Shown piece by piece: positions 1 through 7,962 of a stretch of DNA of 64,000 nt (its first letter is position 1; every line of letters starts with the position of its first letter). The DNA lies in NCBI GenBank assembly GCA_041394945.1, contig JAWKHH010000001.1, positions 372,001 through 436,000 on the forward strand. The letters run 5' to 3'. The position numbers were made by a program, and so were the translations under genes. This DNA comes from Bryobacteraceae bacterium. GTDB lineage: Bacteria; Acidobacteriota; Terriglobia; Bryobacterales; Bryobacteraceae. The notes beneath the pieces are model-generated. The model searched no databases, was not told the DNA's origin, and worked only from the letters and a program-made list of their open reading frames with translations.

Positions 1-342
1 GTACTTCCAGCGCGAAAGCAGGCCGCGCCGCGGGCCGAACGCCACGCGGCGCGAGACGAAAAGGGGGGAACGAACCCAGGGCAGGAGGCGGCACGCTGCG
101 GCCATCGTGTGGGCGCCGCCGGAATGAGCGTGGATCAGCACGGACCCTGGCGCCTCGGCGAGGAGATTCCCCCACGTGAGTTCGCCGGCGGCGAAGTCCT
201 CCTGGCGGGCCCGCGCAAGAAGAGCGCCGCGAGCCAGCAGAACCGTTTCGGCGCCCCGCTTGCGAAGGCCGCGCAGGAGTTGCAGCACCTGCCACTGGCC
301 GCCGCGCATGGTCCGTCCGCTGTCGAGATGGAGTTGCCGCAT
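1..342 (-). CDS. Glycosyltransferase family 4 (GT-B), N-terminal part, cut by window edge
   Basis: Reading the minus strand from an ATG at 342 gives 114 codons with no stop before the window edge, so the 3' part is missing. The start reads MRQLHLDSGR followed by GGQWQVLQLL, which is the Gly-rich first loop of GT-B fold family 4 glycosyltransferases (sugar-nucleotide-dependent transfer onto a lipid or glycan acceptor on the cytoplasmic face). A second segment, SVLIHAHSGGAHTMA, matches the strand-helix unit where the donor domain senses the acceptor. It lies 12 bp after the GT2 gene in the same direction and is probably co-transcribed with it. LPS or exopolysaccharide core assembly is inferred from the pairing with a WaaE-like GT2. 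The specific sugar cannot be told. Confidence 0.75.
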   Translation of the reverse strand, partial: MRQLHLDSGRTMRGGQWQVLQLLRGLRKRGAETVLLARGALLARARQEDFAAGELTWGNLLAEAPGSVLIHAHSGGAHTMAAACRLLPWVRSPLFVSRRVAFGPRRGLLSRWKY

Positions 343-354
343 CGGTGGAGTCCG

Positions 355-1104
355 CTACTCTCGGCCCGGCCTCATGAACCGCGCCTTGGCGTATTTGGCG
401 AAGTTGTAGAAGGCGGCCATGTAGGCAATGCAAAGGCCTTCCACACCGTCGCGGAATCCCTGCTGAAGGAAGTAGGTGCGGACGAACGTCCACATGGGAT
501 CAGCGACGAGACGCGCCCAGCCGACATCCTGCTTCAGAGCCACCATCTGCTCGGCGGCGAGGGTCGTGTAGCGATCCATCGTGCGAAGATGCTCCGCCAG
601 CGAATCGCAGGTGAAGTGAAGAAGGTTGGATTCGAGGTGGCCCACCGAACCGGTCACCCTTACCGACTCATGAACGTAGTCGCCTTCCCAACGGGCCTTG
701 CCGCGGTGAAACAGGCGGACCTTGCGATCCGGGTACCAGCCGGAATGGAGGATCCAGCGGCCAAGATACTGGGCGAGCCGCGGCATGGTGTATGCATGAT
801 GGCGGGGGCCGCACTTCTTGAGCTGCCAGATCTCGGCTTCGAGGGCTTCGCTCAAGGACTCATCTGCGTCGATGGAGAGGATCCAGTCGTGGGTCGCGCG
901 GTCGGAGGCGTAGTTCTTCTGTGCGGCGTAGCCGGGCCAGGACGCTTCAATCACCCGCGCGCCAAGGTTCTGCGCGATTTCACGGGTGCGGTCGATGGAG
1001 CCCGAATCGACGACGACGATCTCATCGCAGCAGCGAAGGCTTTCGATGGCCCGGGCGATATTGCGTTCTTCGTCCTGGGCGATGATGGCGGCGGAAATCT
1101 TCAC
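355..1104 (-). CDS. WaaE/KdtX-like GT2 family glycosyltransferase
   Basis: This is a 249-aa GT-A fold glycosyltransferase. It begins KISAAIIAQDEERNI, the canonical N-terminus of the WaaE/KdtX group that adds a sugar to lipopolysaccharide core, then EIVVVDSGSIDRT and the DXD-type metal/nucleotide site in ILSIDADE near residue 78. The GTG start at 1104 overlaps the stop of the upstream membrane protease by 4 nt (GTGA), which indicates translational coupling. The open frame continues far upstream, but that extension only overlaps the protease gene in another frame and has no family character. The downstream GT4 gene completes a small envelope-glycan operon. The family call is secure; the acceptor is inferred. 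Confidence 0.85.
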   Translation of the reverse strand: MKISAAIIAQDEERNIARAIESLRCCDEIVVVDSGSIDRTREIAQNLGARVIEASWPGYAAQKNYASDRATHDWILSIDADESLSEALEAEIWQLKKCGPRHHAYTMPRLAQYLGRWILHSGWYPDRKVRLFHRGKARWEGDYVHESVRVTGSVGHLESNLLHFTCDSLAEHLRTMDRYTTLAAEQMVALKQDVGWARLVADPMWTFVRTYFLQQGFRDGVEGLCIAYMAAFYNFAKYAKARFMRPGRE

Positions 1105-2042
1105 TGGAGTCCGGCTCCCTCGCGGATCGGCACGAGACAGAAGGTCAAAGCGAGCATCACCGCCGCGAACAGACCAAGCCATCGGCGACCGCGGCCAAGG
1201 GGCCGCGTGTCGAACACCGAAGGATGGCGCAGCGCGAACACGGCGAGCAGCGCCGCCCACACCAGCCAACTCGGACTGTAGCGCCAGCCGAGCAGAATCA
1301 GGACTCCGATCAAGATCAGAGACAGCCGGCGATGAAGCCGCCTGGAGAACGAGTAGAGGATGTGGCCGCCGTCTAGCTGGCCGATGGGAAACAGGTTGAG
1401 AGCCGTTGCGAGCGCCCCCACCCACGCGGCCCGCGCCACCGGGTGGGGATAGATGTCGTCGGCGGAAACTCCAGGGAAGATAGCGGCCGCGAGCAGGTAT
1501 TCGAGGGCGGGACGGCCAGGGATCAGTCCGCCTTCCTCGCGAATGCCCGGCAGTACCTTGCCGAGTGCGAGTCCAATCGCCATCAACGGCGCTACGAACA
1601 CGAATCCGGCGATCGGACCAGACACCCCGATGTCGAACAACTCCCGAAGACTTCCGATCGGAGAGCGGATCCGGATGAATGCGCCGAGTGTGCCGATGGG
1701 CGTGGGCGCGGGAAGAAAGAAGGGAAGCGTGGCATCCACGCGGTAATACCGGCAGGCGAAATAGTGGCCCATTTCGTGCGCCAGCAGAATCACAAGCAGG
1801 GAGACGGAGAACGGCAGGCCGGAGGCCAGCCGCGCCGGATCCGTCACGAAGCCCGCGATGAAATCGAGATCCTGCGCGTTGTAGGACGGCAGATTGTTGT
1901 CGAAATCGTACTGGAGCCACGCCCCCACGACAGTGGTTGTCGCGAAGGTGCACAGCAGCAGGAGTGCGTGAAGCCAGTATTTGGGGCGCGGCCACACGAC
2001 TAGCACTCTCCTCATTCCGGTATTGTCGACGGCCGCGGCCAT
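1101..2042 (-). CDS. Site-2 protease family (M50) membrane metalloprotease
   Basis: This is an integral membrane zinc protease of the S2P/M50 type. HEMGH (about 90 residues in) supplies two His ligands and the catalytic Glu, and NLFPIGQLDGGH about 130 residues later supplies the third ligand (LDGG motif). Hydrophobic segments surround both motifs, and a loop with PIGSLRELFDIGVSGPIAGF matches the conserved G-rich loop between them. There is no PDZ domain. Starts at 2051 (GTG), 2042 (ATG) and 2015 (ATG) are all possible; 2042 is a compromise. It heads an operon with the two glycosyltransferases. Family members cleave transmembrane anti-sigma factors or signal peptides, but no substrate is visible here. 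Confidence 0.8.
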   Translation of the reverse strand: MAAAVDNTGMRRVLVVWPRPKYWLHALLLLCTFATTTVVGAWLQYDFDNNLPSYNAQDLDFIAGFVTDPARLASGLPFSVSLLVILLAHEMGHYFACRYYRVDATLPFFLPAPTPIGTLGAFIRIRSPIGSLRELFDIGVSGPIAGFVFVAPLMAIGLALGKVLPGIREEGGLIPGRPALEYLLAAAIFPGVSADDIYPHPVARAAWVGALATALNLFPIGQLDGGHILYSFSRRLHRRLSLILIGVLILLGWRYSPSWLVWAALLAVFALRHPSVFDTRPLGRGRRWLGLFAAVMLALTFCLVPIREGAGLQ

Positions 2043-2081
2043 CGGGAGCACGCTCTCAGCGGGTCGGCGCCGAGTCAGGGG

Positions 2082-2348
2082 TTAGAGCGACTGAAGCTCT
2101 TTCCCCGGTTTGAAACGAACGGCCTTGCCCGGCGGGATCGCCACCTCGGCGCCGGTGCGCGGGTTTCTCCCAATTCCGGTCTTCCGCGGGCGCACGTTGA
2201 AGATACCGAATCCACGGAGTTCAATGCGCTCCCCCTGGCCGAGGGCTCGCTTCATACTTTCGAAAACGGTCTCAACAGCCATTTCAGCTTTTGTTTTGGT
2301 GATGCCGGTACGGTTGACGACTTCATTGATGATGTCCAGCTTGATCAC
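2082..2348 (-). CDS. hup: HU/IHF-family DNA-binding protein
   Basis: This 88-aa protein has the full HU fold: helix-turn-helix dimer core (IINEVVNRTGITKTKAEMAV), then the FGIFNVRPRKTGIGRNPRTG beta-arm with the conserved Pro that intercalates DNA, and a C-terminal KAVRFKPGKELQ helix. HU dimers bend and compact DNA. The GTG start at 2348 is preceded by a purine-rich GGAGGG about 10 bp upstream. It is transcribed divergently from the flavin reductase gene, so the short gap probably holds both promoters. HU and IHF subunits cannot be separated with confidence by eye; a homodimeric HU is the default. Confidence 0.93.
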   Translation of the reverse strand: MIKLDIINEVVNRTGITKTKAEMAVETVFESMKRALGQGERIELRGFGIFNVRPRKTGIGRNPRTGAEVAIPPGKAVRFKPGKELQSL

Positions 2349-2402
2349 TAGCGTTTGCCCTCCTCAAAAACGAAACTCCATGATAGGATTGAAGTTATCC
2401 TC

Positions 2403-2894
2403 GTGTCAAGGACACCCCCGCCGCTTGCCGATTTCGATGCCTTTCGCCGGGCCTGCGGGCGCTTCGCCACCGGGATCGCGATCGCCACGATCGCGGATGC
2501 GTCCGGCGCCCCGCAGGGCATGACGGTGAACTCGTTCACCTCGGTATCGGCCGATCCAGCCCTGGTTCTGATTTGCGTCGATTTCGGCTGTAACCTGCTG
2601 CCGGCCTTTCAGACCGCGAGTCACTACGGCATCAACGTGCTCTCCGAGAGGCAGCAGGATTTGTCCGACCGGTTCGCCTGCCGCGGGCACGACCGGTTCG
2701 ACGGCGTCGACTGGTACGCTGGCGAAACCGGCGTCCCCCTTCTTCGCGGGTCCCTTGCTCACCTCGAATGCGGGGTGAAGCAGGTGGTTGACGCCGGAGA
2801 TCATTCCATTCTCCTCGGGCAAGTCCACTACGCGCACGTTTTCTCCGGCCGCCCCCTCCTATACTTCGAGAGCGCCTACCGCCGATTAGATTAG
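2403..2894 (+). CDS. Flavin reductase-like FMN-binding protein
   Basis: This protein of about 163 aa belongs to the flavin reductase domain family (HpaC/FRD), which reduce FMN or FAD with NAD(P)H for a partner monooxygenase. FDAFRRACGRFATGIAIAT is the usual first helix and strand, GMTVNSFTSVSADPALVLI is the FMN-phosphate binding segment, and HSILLGQV with a terminal PLLYFESAYRRL closes the barrel. An in-frame TTG at 2355 would add 16 residues. The GTG at 2403 is preferred because it puts the family's start motif near the N-terminus. No monooxygenase partner is adjacent. The next gene follows after one base. Confidence 0.8.
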   Translation: MSRTPPPLADFDAFRRACGRFATGIAIATIADASGAPQGMTVNSFTSVSADPALVLICVDFGCNLLPAFQTASHYGINVLSERQQDLSDRFACRGHDRFDGVDWYAGETGVPLLRGSLAHLECGVKQVVDAGDHSILLGQVHYAHVFSGRPLLYFESAYRRLD

Positions 2895-2895
2895 G

Positions 2896-3690
2896 GTGAA
2901 CGCGATTCTGAATCGAATCGGCAAGGCTGACGTGTTTCTCTACGTCAACGGCTGGCTCCACATCGCCGCGGCTTTCAGTTTTCTGTGCTTCGCACCCTGG
3001 GATGATCGGACCGTGGGAGGGGTGAACACGTGGATCAAGCCGGCGAAGTTCGCGTTGGCCTTTGCGGTCTACCTCTGGACCCTGGCGCTCTACGTGAAGG
3101 AACTGGACGGCCCGCGTTGGGCGGTACTGACAATTCGATTCGGGGCCAGCTTCCTGGCGGCTGTGGCGATGGCCGGCACGGCCATACAGGCGGGTCGCGG
3201 CGTTGGGTCGCACTTCAACGTCGCCACGCAGTTCGACTTGGCCCTGTTCAGCACAATGGGGCTCGCGCTGGTGATGAACACGCTCCTGATGCTCTTGTTG
3301 CTGTTTCAGATCGTGTGGCAGCAGCCGGATATGCCGGCGGCTCTTTTGTTCGGGATGCGGCTAGGGGTTATCCTGTTCATTCTCGGAAGCTTCGAGGGGC
3401 TCCTCATGATTTTGAACCAGTCTCACACGGTGGGAGCGCCGGACGGCGGGCCGGGCCTGCCGTTTCTGAATTGGAGTACGACACACGGCGATCTCCGCAT
3501 CGCGCACATCGTAGGGCTGACGGGCTTTCAGATGTTGCCGCTGGCGGGGTGGCTTGCGGACCGTTGGTTCGAAAGCAAATCCGAAGGCGTTCGGCTGGCT
3601 GCCGTCGGAGTATTCGCGGCCGGGTGGGTAGGGATCTTCGCGCTCATGTGGCGCATCGCCGCCTCGGGCCGGCCGCTCCTGGCCGTCTAG
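2896..3690 (+). CDS. Multi-pass membrane protein of unknown function
   Basis: This 264-aa protein has about seven hydrophobic helices (first near WLHIAAAFSFLCF, last near FAAGWVGIFALMW). Between helices there is a conserved-looking polar segment HGDLRIAHIVGLTGFQMLPL containing two His that could bind a cofactor. No catalytic motif of a known family was recognised. It starts with GTG one base after the flavin reductase stop and is almost certainly co-transcribed with it. A membrane redox role would fit the neighbour and the buried His residues, but that is speculation. It ends shortly before a convergent gene, with a weak GGGGT/ACCCC hairpin near 3694-3707 between them. Confidence 0.75.
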   Translation: MNAILNRIGKADVFLYVNGWLHIAAAFSFLCFAPWDDRTVGGVNTWIKPAKFALAFAVYLWTLALYVKELDGPRWAVLTIRFGASFLAAVAMAGTAIQAGRGVGSHFNVATQFDLALFSTMGLALVMNTLLMLLLLFQIVWQQPDMPAALLFGMRLGVILFILGSFEGLLMILNQSHTVGAPDGGPGLPFLNWSTTHGDLRIAHIVGLTGFQMLPLAGWLADRWFESKSEGVRLAAVGVFAAGWVGIFALMWRIAASGRPLLAV

Positions 3691-3716
3691 AACGGGGTGT
3701 CAACCCCCTTGCGCGA

Positions 3717-4934
3717 CTAGGCCGACATTCCCCTCGCCGCGATTTGCCATACTGCTTCGACGCTATCGCCGCGGACGCAGTAGAGGCGATCGTGGAGGTT
3801 GACCGTGGGGTCGCAATGAGGAATCACGAAATCCGCCTTGTCGCCAACCTGGAGCGCCTTCACGCCGGCTCCGGACAACCGGCCGTGCTCGTCGCCGCCC
3901 CAACCGTACTTGATGTCCTTGCGGGTGCGGGTCTCAGGCATGAAGGGCTTGTCCGTTGAGAAGACCTTGAGGCCGCCGTCCACAACGGCGAGGTCGTCAT
4001 TCGGCTTGCTGACGACGGTGGTGTAGACGGCGAGGGAGTTCTTGAAGTCGCCATAGAACTCGCCATCCTTGCCACCGATCCGGTTGTAGTCGATGTCCAT
4101 AAAGACGAAGCTGCCCGGCTGTAGTTCGCTGATGCCTTCAATCTCCGAATCGATGTTGTAGGTCCCGGTGGAACCGCCGGTAAGCAGATTGCAGGCGATG
4201 CCTTTGCGCTCGAGCATGCGGCGCGTCTCGACGGCCTGGGACATGATCTCGCGGGACGAGGCGGTGCGCTTTTCGAAACCGGTGACGTGGGAGGCGCCGC
4301 CGGCGTAGGCCTGAATGCCGGCGAACCGGATGTTCTTCAGCGGAGCGAGGCCCTCGACGAGCGCGACGGCGGGCTCTCCGCAGGCAATGCCGGTCCGCTT
4401 GCCGACCCAGAGATCGACGGCAAGGTTGAACTTCACCTTGGCGGCCCGGGCCGCGGCGTCGAGATCGTTGGCGTTCTGGATGTTGTCTACGACGAACATC
4501 GTGTCCGGAGCGGATTTGGCGAGCGCGGCGGCGCGCTCGATCTTGTACTTGCCGACGATCGCCGTAGTGACAAGCAGACCGCGGATGCCGTGGCGGGCGA
4601 ACACCTCGGCTTCGCTGAGCTTGGCCGCGCAAGCGCCCACCGCGCCGGCGGCCACGAGGCGTTTCGCGATCTCGGGGCACTTGTGCGTCTTGCCATGCGG
4701 CCGGAGCGCGCGTCCGCTGGCCTTCGCATGGGAGGTCATTTTCGTGACATTGTACTCGAAGGCGTCGAGGTCGAGGATCAGCGCCGGGGTGGGGAGGTCG
4801 GCGCGAGTGAGCTTACCCTTGACGTCGCCGTGCGCGATCATCTTGTCCACTTCGGCCCACGTGTAGCTTCCTGCCCCTCGCAGGATGCCTGGAGCCGCGG
4901 CAAGCGCCGCGGCAAATTGCCGCCGGTTCATCAT
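3717..4934 (-). CDS. Exported D-threonine aldolase/D-serine dehydratase-like PLP enzyme
   Basis: This 405-aa PLP enzyme of the alanine racemase-like TIM-barrel fold III belongs to the D-threonine aldolase/D-serine dehydratase group. The motif RPHGKTHK (residues 78-85) carries the PLP lysine, LLTGGSTGTYN binds the cofactor phosphate, and IPHCDPTVNLHD near the C-terminus is the metal site (His and Cys/Asp ligands) typical of D-threonine aldolase. The N-terminus MNRRQFAAALAAAPG is Tat-signal-like, suggesting export of the folded holoenzyme. A GGAG lies 8 bp before the ATG. The reaction would be cleavage of a D-3-hydroxy amino acid to glycine and an aldehyde, or its dehydration. The exact substrate is uncertain. 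Confidence 0.82.
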   Translation of the reverse strand: MMNRRQFAAALAAAPGILRGAGSYTWAEVDKMIAHGDVKGKLTRADLPTPALILDLDAFEYNVTKMTSHAKASGRALRPHGKTHKCPEIAKRLVAAGAVGACAAKLSEAEVFARHGIRGLLVTTAIVGKYKIERAAALAKSAPDTMFVVDNIQNANDLDAAARAAKVKFNLAVDLWVGKRTGIACGEPAVALVEGLAPLKNIRFAGIQAYAGGASHVTGFEKRTASSREIMSQAVETRRMLERKGIACNLLTGGSTGTYNIDSEIEGISELQPGSFVFMDIDYNRIGGKDGEFYGDFKNSLAVYTTVVSKPNDDLAVVDGGLKVFSTDKPFMPETRTRKDIKYGWGGDEHGRLSGAGVKALQVGDKADFVIPHCDPTVNLHDRLYCVRGDSVEAVWQIAARGMSA

Positions 4935-4996
4935 AATTTGAGCTCCTTGCTCGTGGAGTCTAGCACGTCCGCGCGCCGCGTTGTACGATAGCGCAG

Positions 4997-5797
4997 ATGT
5001 CCATCAAGTATCGGTACGAGGAATTCACATGGCCGGAAATCCGGCAGGCAGTGGCGGAGGAGCGGGTGGCGGTGCTGCCGGTGGGCACCATCGAACAACA
5101 TGGACCGCATCTGCCGCTGCTCACCGATGTTATCACGGCGACGGAGATGTCGCGGCGCGCCGTGGAGCGGATTCCGGCCGAAGCGGTGCTCCTGCCGTCG
5201 GTCTACTACGCATTCAACGAGCACCACTTGGATTTTCCCGGGACAATCGCCGTAGCGGGCGATACTTTCATCGGCTATGTCACCGACATCGGCAAAAGCT
5301 TGGCGCATCACGGTTTCAAGAAGATCCTGCTGGTGAACGGACATGGGTCCAACGTGCCGTTTCTCGATATCGCGGCGCGGAACATCACCAACCACTCGGA
5401 GGCCATCTGCGCGATGGTTCCGTGGTGGAATCTGGTCCCCAAACCGCTGATCAAAGAGCTGCGAGAGAGCGAGTTCCCAGGTGGGATGGCCCATGGGTGC
5501 GAACTGGAGACATCGGTGCTGCTCTATCTTTGTGGGGATCTCGTGCAGATGGACAAAGCGGAGAAGGACATGCCGGTGCAGCGGTCCGAGTTCTTCTATT
5601 GGGACCTGCAGGCTCCGTCTCCAGTGTTCTTTCAAGAATTCTTCAGCCGCTACTCGAAGACAGGAACGCTGGGCGACCCGACCAAAGCAACGCGCGACAA
5701 AGGCCAGCGCTTTACGGACGCGGTTGTGGATCAGATGGTGCGGCTCATTCGGGAGTTAAGGGCGCGAGTCGTCGAGCCCCGAGTGGACCACCACTAG
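4997..5797 (+). CDS. Creatininase-family amidohydrolase
   Basis: This 266-aa protein of the creatininase/MftE family hydrolyses cyclic or peptide amide bonds with a binuclear metal centre. Ligand motifs are visible: GTIEQHGPHLPLLTD near residues 30-45 (Glu, His, Asp), VNGHGSN near 114, and GGMAHGCELETS near 163 (second Glu). The length is normal for the family. It is divergent from the PLP enzyme gene, sharing a 62-bp intergenic space, and is followed 94 bp later by a Tat-exported DUF1501 gene. The natural substrate cannot be predicted. Members also act in F420/mycofactocin or riboflavin-related pathways, none of which is seen here. Confidence 0.85.
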   Translation: MSIKYRYEEFTWPEIRQAVAEERVAVLPVGTIEQHGPHLPLLTDVITATEMSRRAVERIPAEAVLLPSVYYAFNEHHLDFPGTIAVAGDTFIGYVTDIGKSLAHHGFKKILLVNGHGSNVPFLDIAARNITNHSEAICAMVPWWNLVPKPLIKELRESEFPGGMAHGCELETSVLLYLCGDLVQMDKAEKDMPVQRSEFFYWDLQAPSPVFFQEFFSRYSKTGTLGDPTKATRDKGQRFTDAVVDQMVRLIRELRARVVEPRVDHH

Positions 5798-5891
5798 CGG
5801 GAACTGATCGACGCGGTGCGCTTCGAACCGGTCAACGACGATGCCCGATGATGCTCGATAAGGTCCGCGAAATGCGAGGTATGCTGAAGCA

Positions 5892-7316
5892 GTGAGCATC
5901 GCAATCACGCGGCGGGCGCTGTTTTCGAGGACCGCGGGAGGGCTCGGATTGCCGGCGCTCGCGTCGCTGCTGAGCGCCGGGACGAAGGCGCCGACCAATC
6001 CGGCGCTGCCCGGTTTTCCGAACTTCGCGCCGAAGGCCAAGCGCATGATCTACCTGTTCATGTCGGGCGGTCCGTCTCAGATCGAAATGTTCGACTACAA
6101 GCCGCGGCTCAAGGAACTGGCGGGTACGGATCTGCCGGAATCGGTGCGGCGCGGACAGCGGCTCACGCAAATGTCCGCCTCCCAATCGTCGTTTCCCACG
6201 GTGCCCTCGCGATTTTCGATGAACCGGCACGGCGAAAGCGGCGCGTGGGTGAGCGATGAGCTCCTGCCCCACACGGCGCGCATTGCGGACCGTCTGTGCT
6301 TCATCAAATCCATGCACACCGAGGCGATCAATCACGACCCGGCAATCACGTTTTTCATGACGGGATCGCAAATCGCCGGGAGGCCGTCGATGGGGTCATG
6401 GCTGGCATATGGACTCGGCGCCGAGACCGAGGAGCTGCCGGCGTTCGTGGTGATGATCTCTCCGAACGGCGGCGGCGGCCAGCCCCTCTATGACCGGTTG
6501 TGGGGCAGCGGTTTTCTGCCGACGCGCTATCAGGGGGTGAAGTTCCGCTCGGCGGGCGATCCGGTCTTGTATCTCTCGAATCCGTCTGGAGTGGACCGCG
6601 AGACGCGGCGCGAGTACCTGGATACTCTGGCCGAGTTGAACGGCGTGAAGTACGCCGAGGCGGGCGACCCGGAGATCGAAACGCGGATCGCGCAGTACGA
6701 GATGGCGTTCCGGATGCAAGCGTCGGTGCCGGAATTGGCTGATCTGTCGAAGGAGCCAGAGTCCACCTTCGCTCTGTACGGGGAGGAGGCGAGGAAGCCG
6801 GGGACATTCGCAGCGAACTGCCTGCTCGCACGGCGGCTGGCCGAACGCGGCGTGCGGTTCATTCAGTTGTTCCACAGGGATTGGGATCATCACGGGGGAA
6901 TACCGAAAGGGCTGCCGAACCTCTGCAAGCAGACGGATCGCGCGGCGGCTGCGCTGCTTGAGGATCTGGCGGCGCGGGGGATGCTGGAGGATACGCTCGT
7001 GGTGTGGGGCGGCGAATTCGGGCGTACGGTGTATTGCCAGGGGCGGCTTACAGCGGATAGCTATGGGCGGGATCACCACCCGCGGTGTTTTACGGTTTGG
7101 CTGGCGGGAGGCGGGGTGAAGGCGGGTATGACGCTCGGGGAGACGGACGACTATTCCTACAACGTCACGGCAGACCCAGTGCACGTGCACGATCTTCAGG
7201 CAACGTTGCTACACATGCTCGGGATCGACCATACGAAACTGGTGTACAAGTACGCGGGGCGATGGTTCCGGCTTACCGATGTACACGGCGAGCTAGTGAA
7301 GCAGATCTTGAGCTGA
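5892..7316 (+). CDS. DUF1501 family Tat-exported protein
   Basis: This 474-aa protein starts with GTG and has a Tat-like leader (ITRRALFSRTAGGLG). It belongs to DUF1501, a sulfatase/alkaline-phosphatase-fold family common in Acidobacteria and Planctomycetes. Characteristic segments are YLFMSGGPSQIEMFDYKP near residue 55, FIKSMHTEAINHDPA near 140, DWDHHGGIPKG near 330, VVWGGEFGRT near 375 and YGRDHHPRCF near 400, which place the likely metal-binding Asp and His residues. In Planctomycetes such genes pair with DUF1549/DUF1553 cytochrome c proteins. No such partner is present here. The substrate is unknown. Confidence 0.85.
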   Translation: MSIAITRRALFSRTAGGLGLPALASLLSAGTKAPTNPALPGFPNFAPKAKRMIYLFMSGGPSQIEMFDYKPRLKELAGTDLPESVRRGQRLTQMSASQSSFPTVPSRFSMNRHGESGAWVSDELLPHTARIADRLCFIKSMHTEAINHDPAITFFMTGSQIAGRPSMGSWLAYGLGAETEELPAFVVMISPNGGGGQPLYDRLWGSGFLPTRYQGVKFRSAGDPVLYLSNPSGVDRETRREYLDTLAELNGVKYAEAGDPEIETRIAQYEMAFRMQASVPELADLSKEPESTFALYGEEARKPGTFAANCLLARRLAERGVRFIQLFHRDWDHHGGIPKGLPNLCKQTDRAAAALLEDLAARGMLEDTLVVWGGEFGRTVYCQGRLTADSYGRDHHPRCFTVWLAGGGVKAGMTLGETDDYSYNVTADPVHVHDLQATLLHMLGIDHTKLVYKYAGRWFRLTDVHGELVKQILS

Positions 7317-7559
7317 GAAAGCAGGCAGAGTCTTCCGGAGGGCAGCGGGTCGGGAGGCGATGTGAGCGAGCAGGCGGCGCTCGGCGGCAAGTGGGGTGCG
7401 AAGGCGGGCCGATTGCGAGACAGCGTCCAGGGCTTCGGCTAGTTCCTCTTCAAAGGCTGTATGCACAGATGGCGTGGCGCGGTTGGGAATCGCCGCGCCA
7501 GGCCGGGCCAGCAGAAGGGCTTCGGCATTCCAGGCGACGGCGGCAAGCGGATTAGTCAC
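7293..7559 (-). CDS. Possible small hypothetical protein, convergent with DUF1501 gene
   Basis: An 88-codon open frame on the minus strand starts with GTG at 7559 and overlaps the 3' end of the DUF1501 gene by 24 nt. It fills most of the otherwise empty 376-bp gap before the flagellar operon. Composition is protein-like (a helical, charged middle and a polar tail SAQDLLH), with GC at third positions of roughly two thirds, lower than its neighbours. No family was recognised. It could be a real small gene or a chance frame in GC-rich DNA. The rest of the gap (7560-7692) shows only a possible GCCGATGA box at 7658. Confidence 0.3.
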   Translation of the reverse strand: MTNPLAAVAWNAEALLLARPGAAIPNRATPSVHTAFEEELAEALDAVSQSARLRTPLAAERRLLAHIASRPAALRKTLPAFSAQDLLH

Positions 7560-7692
7560 AAATTACTTATCGGGGCGAAGCACGAAACGGGGGCGAATTT
7601 TTAGCGCCGGTGAGCGATTCGGAAGCGGCCCGAAAAGTTCGCACCGAACTGAAATCGGCCGATGAGAGGGGTGGGGAATAGGCGCAAATAAA

Positions 7693-7962
7693 TTGGTACG
7701 ACTAACGCGAATCAATCACAAACCGATTGTGATCAACGCCGAGTTGATCGAGCACCTGGAGGTCACTCCGGACACGGTGGTGACGATGATGGGGGGCCAG
7801 AAGTTCGTGGTGCTGGAGGGCGCCGAGGAAGTTGTGGCGCGCGTGGTGGCCTACCGGCGGTCCGTTTTGTCGGGTGTGGGGCTGCCGTGCGGCCCGTGGG
7901 GGAAGGGCGCGCAGGTGGAGGAGGCCGGCGGGGAGAGGGGGGAGACGGCCACGCATGGCTAG
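7693..7962 (+). CDS. flbD: Flagellar FlbD family protein
   Basis: This 89-aa protein's first ~60 residues match FlbD of spirochaete/Gram-positive motility operons: LTRINHKPIVINAELIEHLE, then TPDTVVTMMGGQKFVV, a short beta-rich domain. The tail (residues 62-89, Gly/Glu-rich) is longer than usual and overlaps the downstream gene. The start is a TTG, chosen because the conserved domain begins directly at it and no ATG or GTG is available. FlbD sits immediately upstream of motA/motB in many genomes, as here. The stop overlaps the motA start (ATGGCTAG arrangement), so the three genes form one operon. Confidence 0.82.
   Translation: MVRLTRINHKPIVINAELIEHLEVTPDTVVTMMGGQKFVVLEGAEEVVARVVAYRRSVLSGVGLPCGPWGKGAQVEEAGGERGETATHG

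Noticed and set aside
109..1281. Long plus-strand open frame of 390 codons
   Set aside because: It lies antisense to the GT2 and M50 genes, whose motifs are unambiguous. GC-rich third positions keep the opposite strand open.
7658..7665. GCCGATGA box before flbD as a flagellar sigma-28 promoter
   Set aside because: No TAAA at the required 15-bp spacing; kept only as a note.
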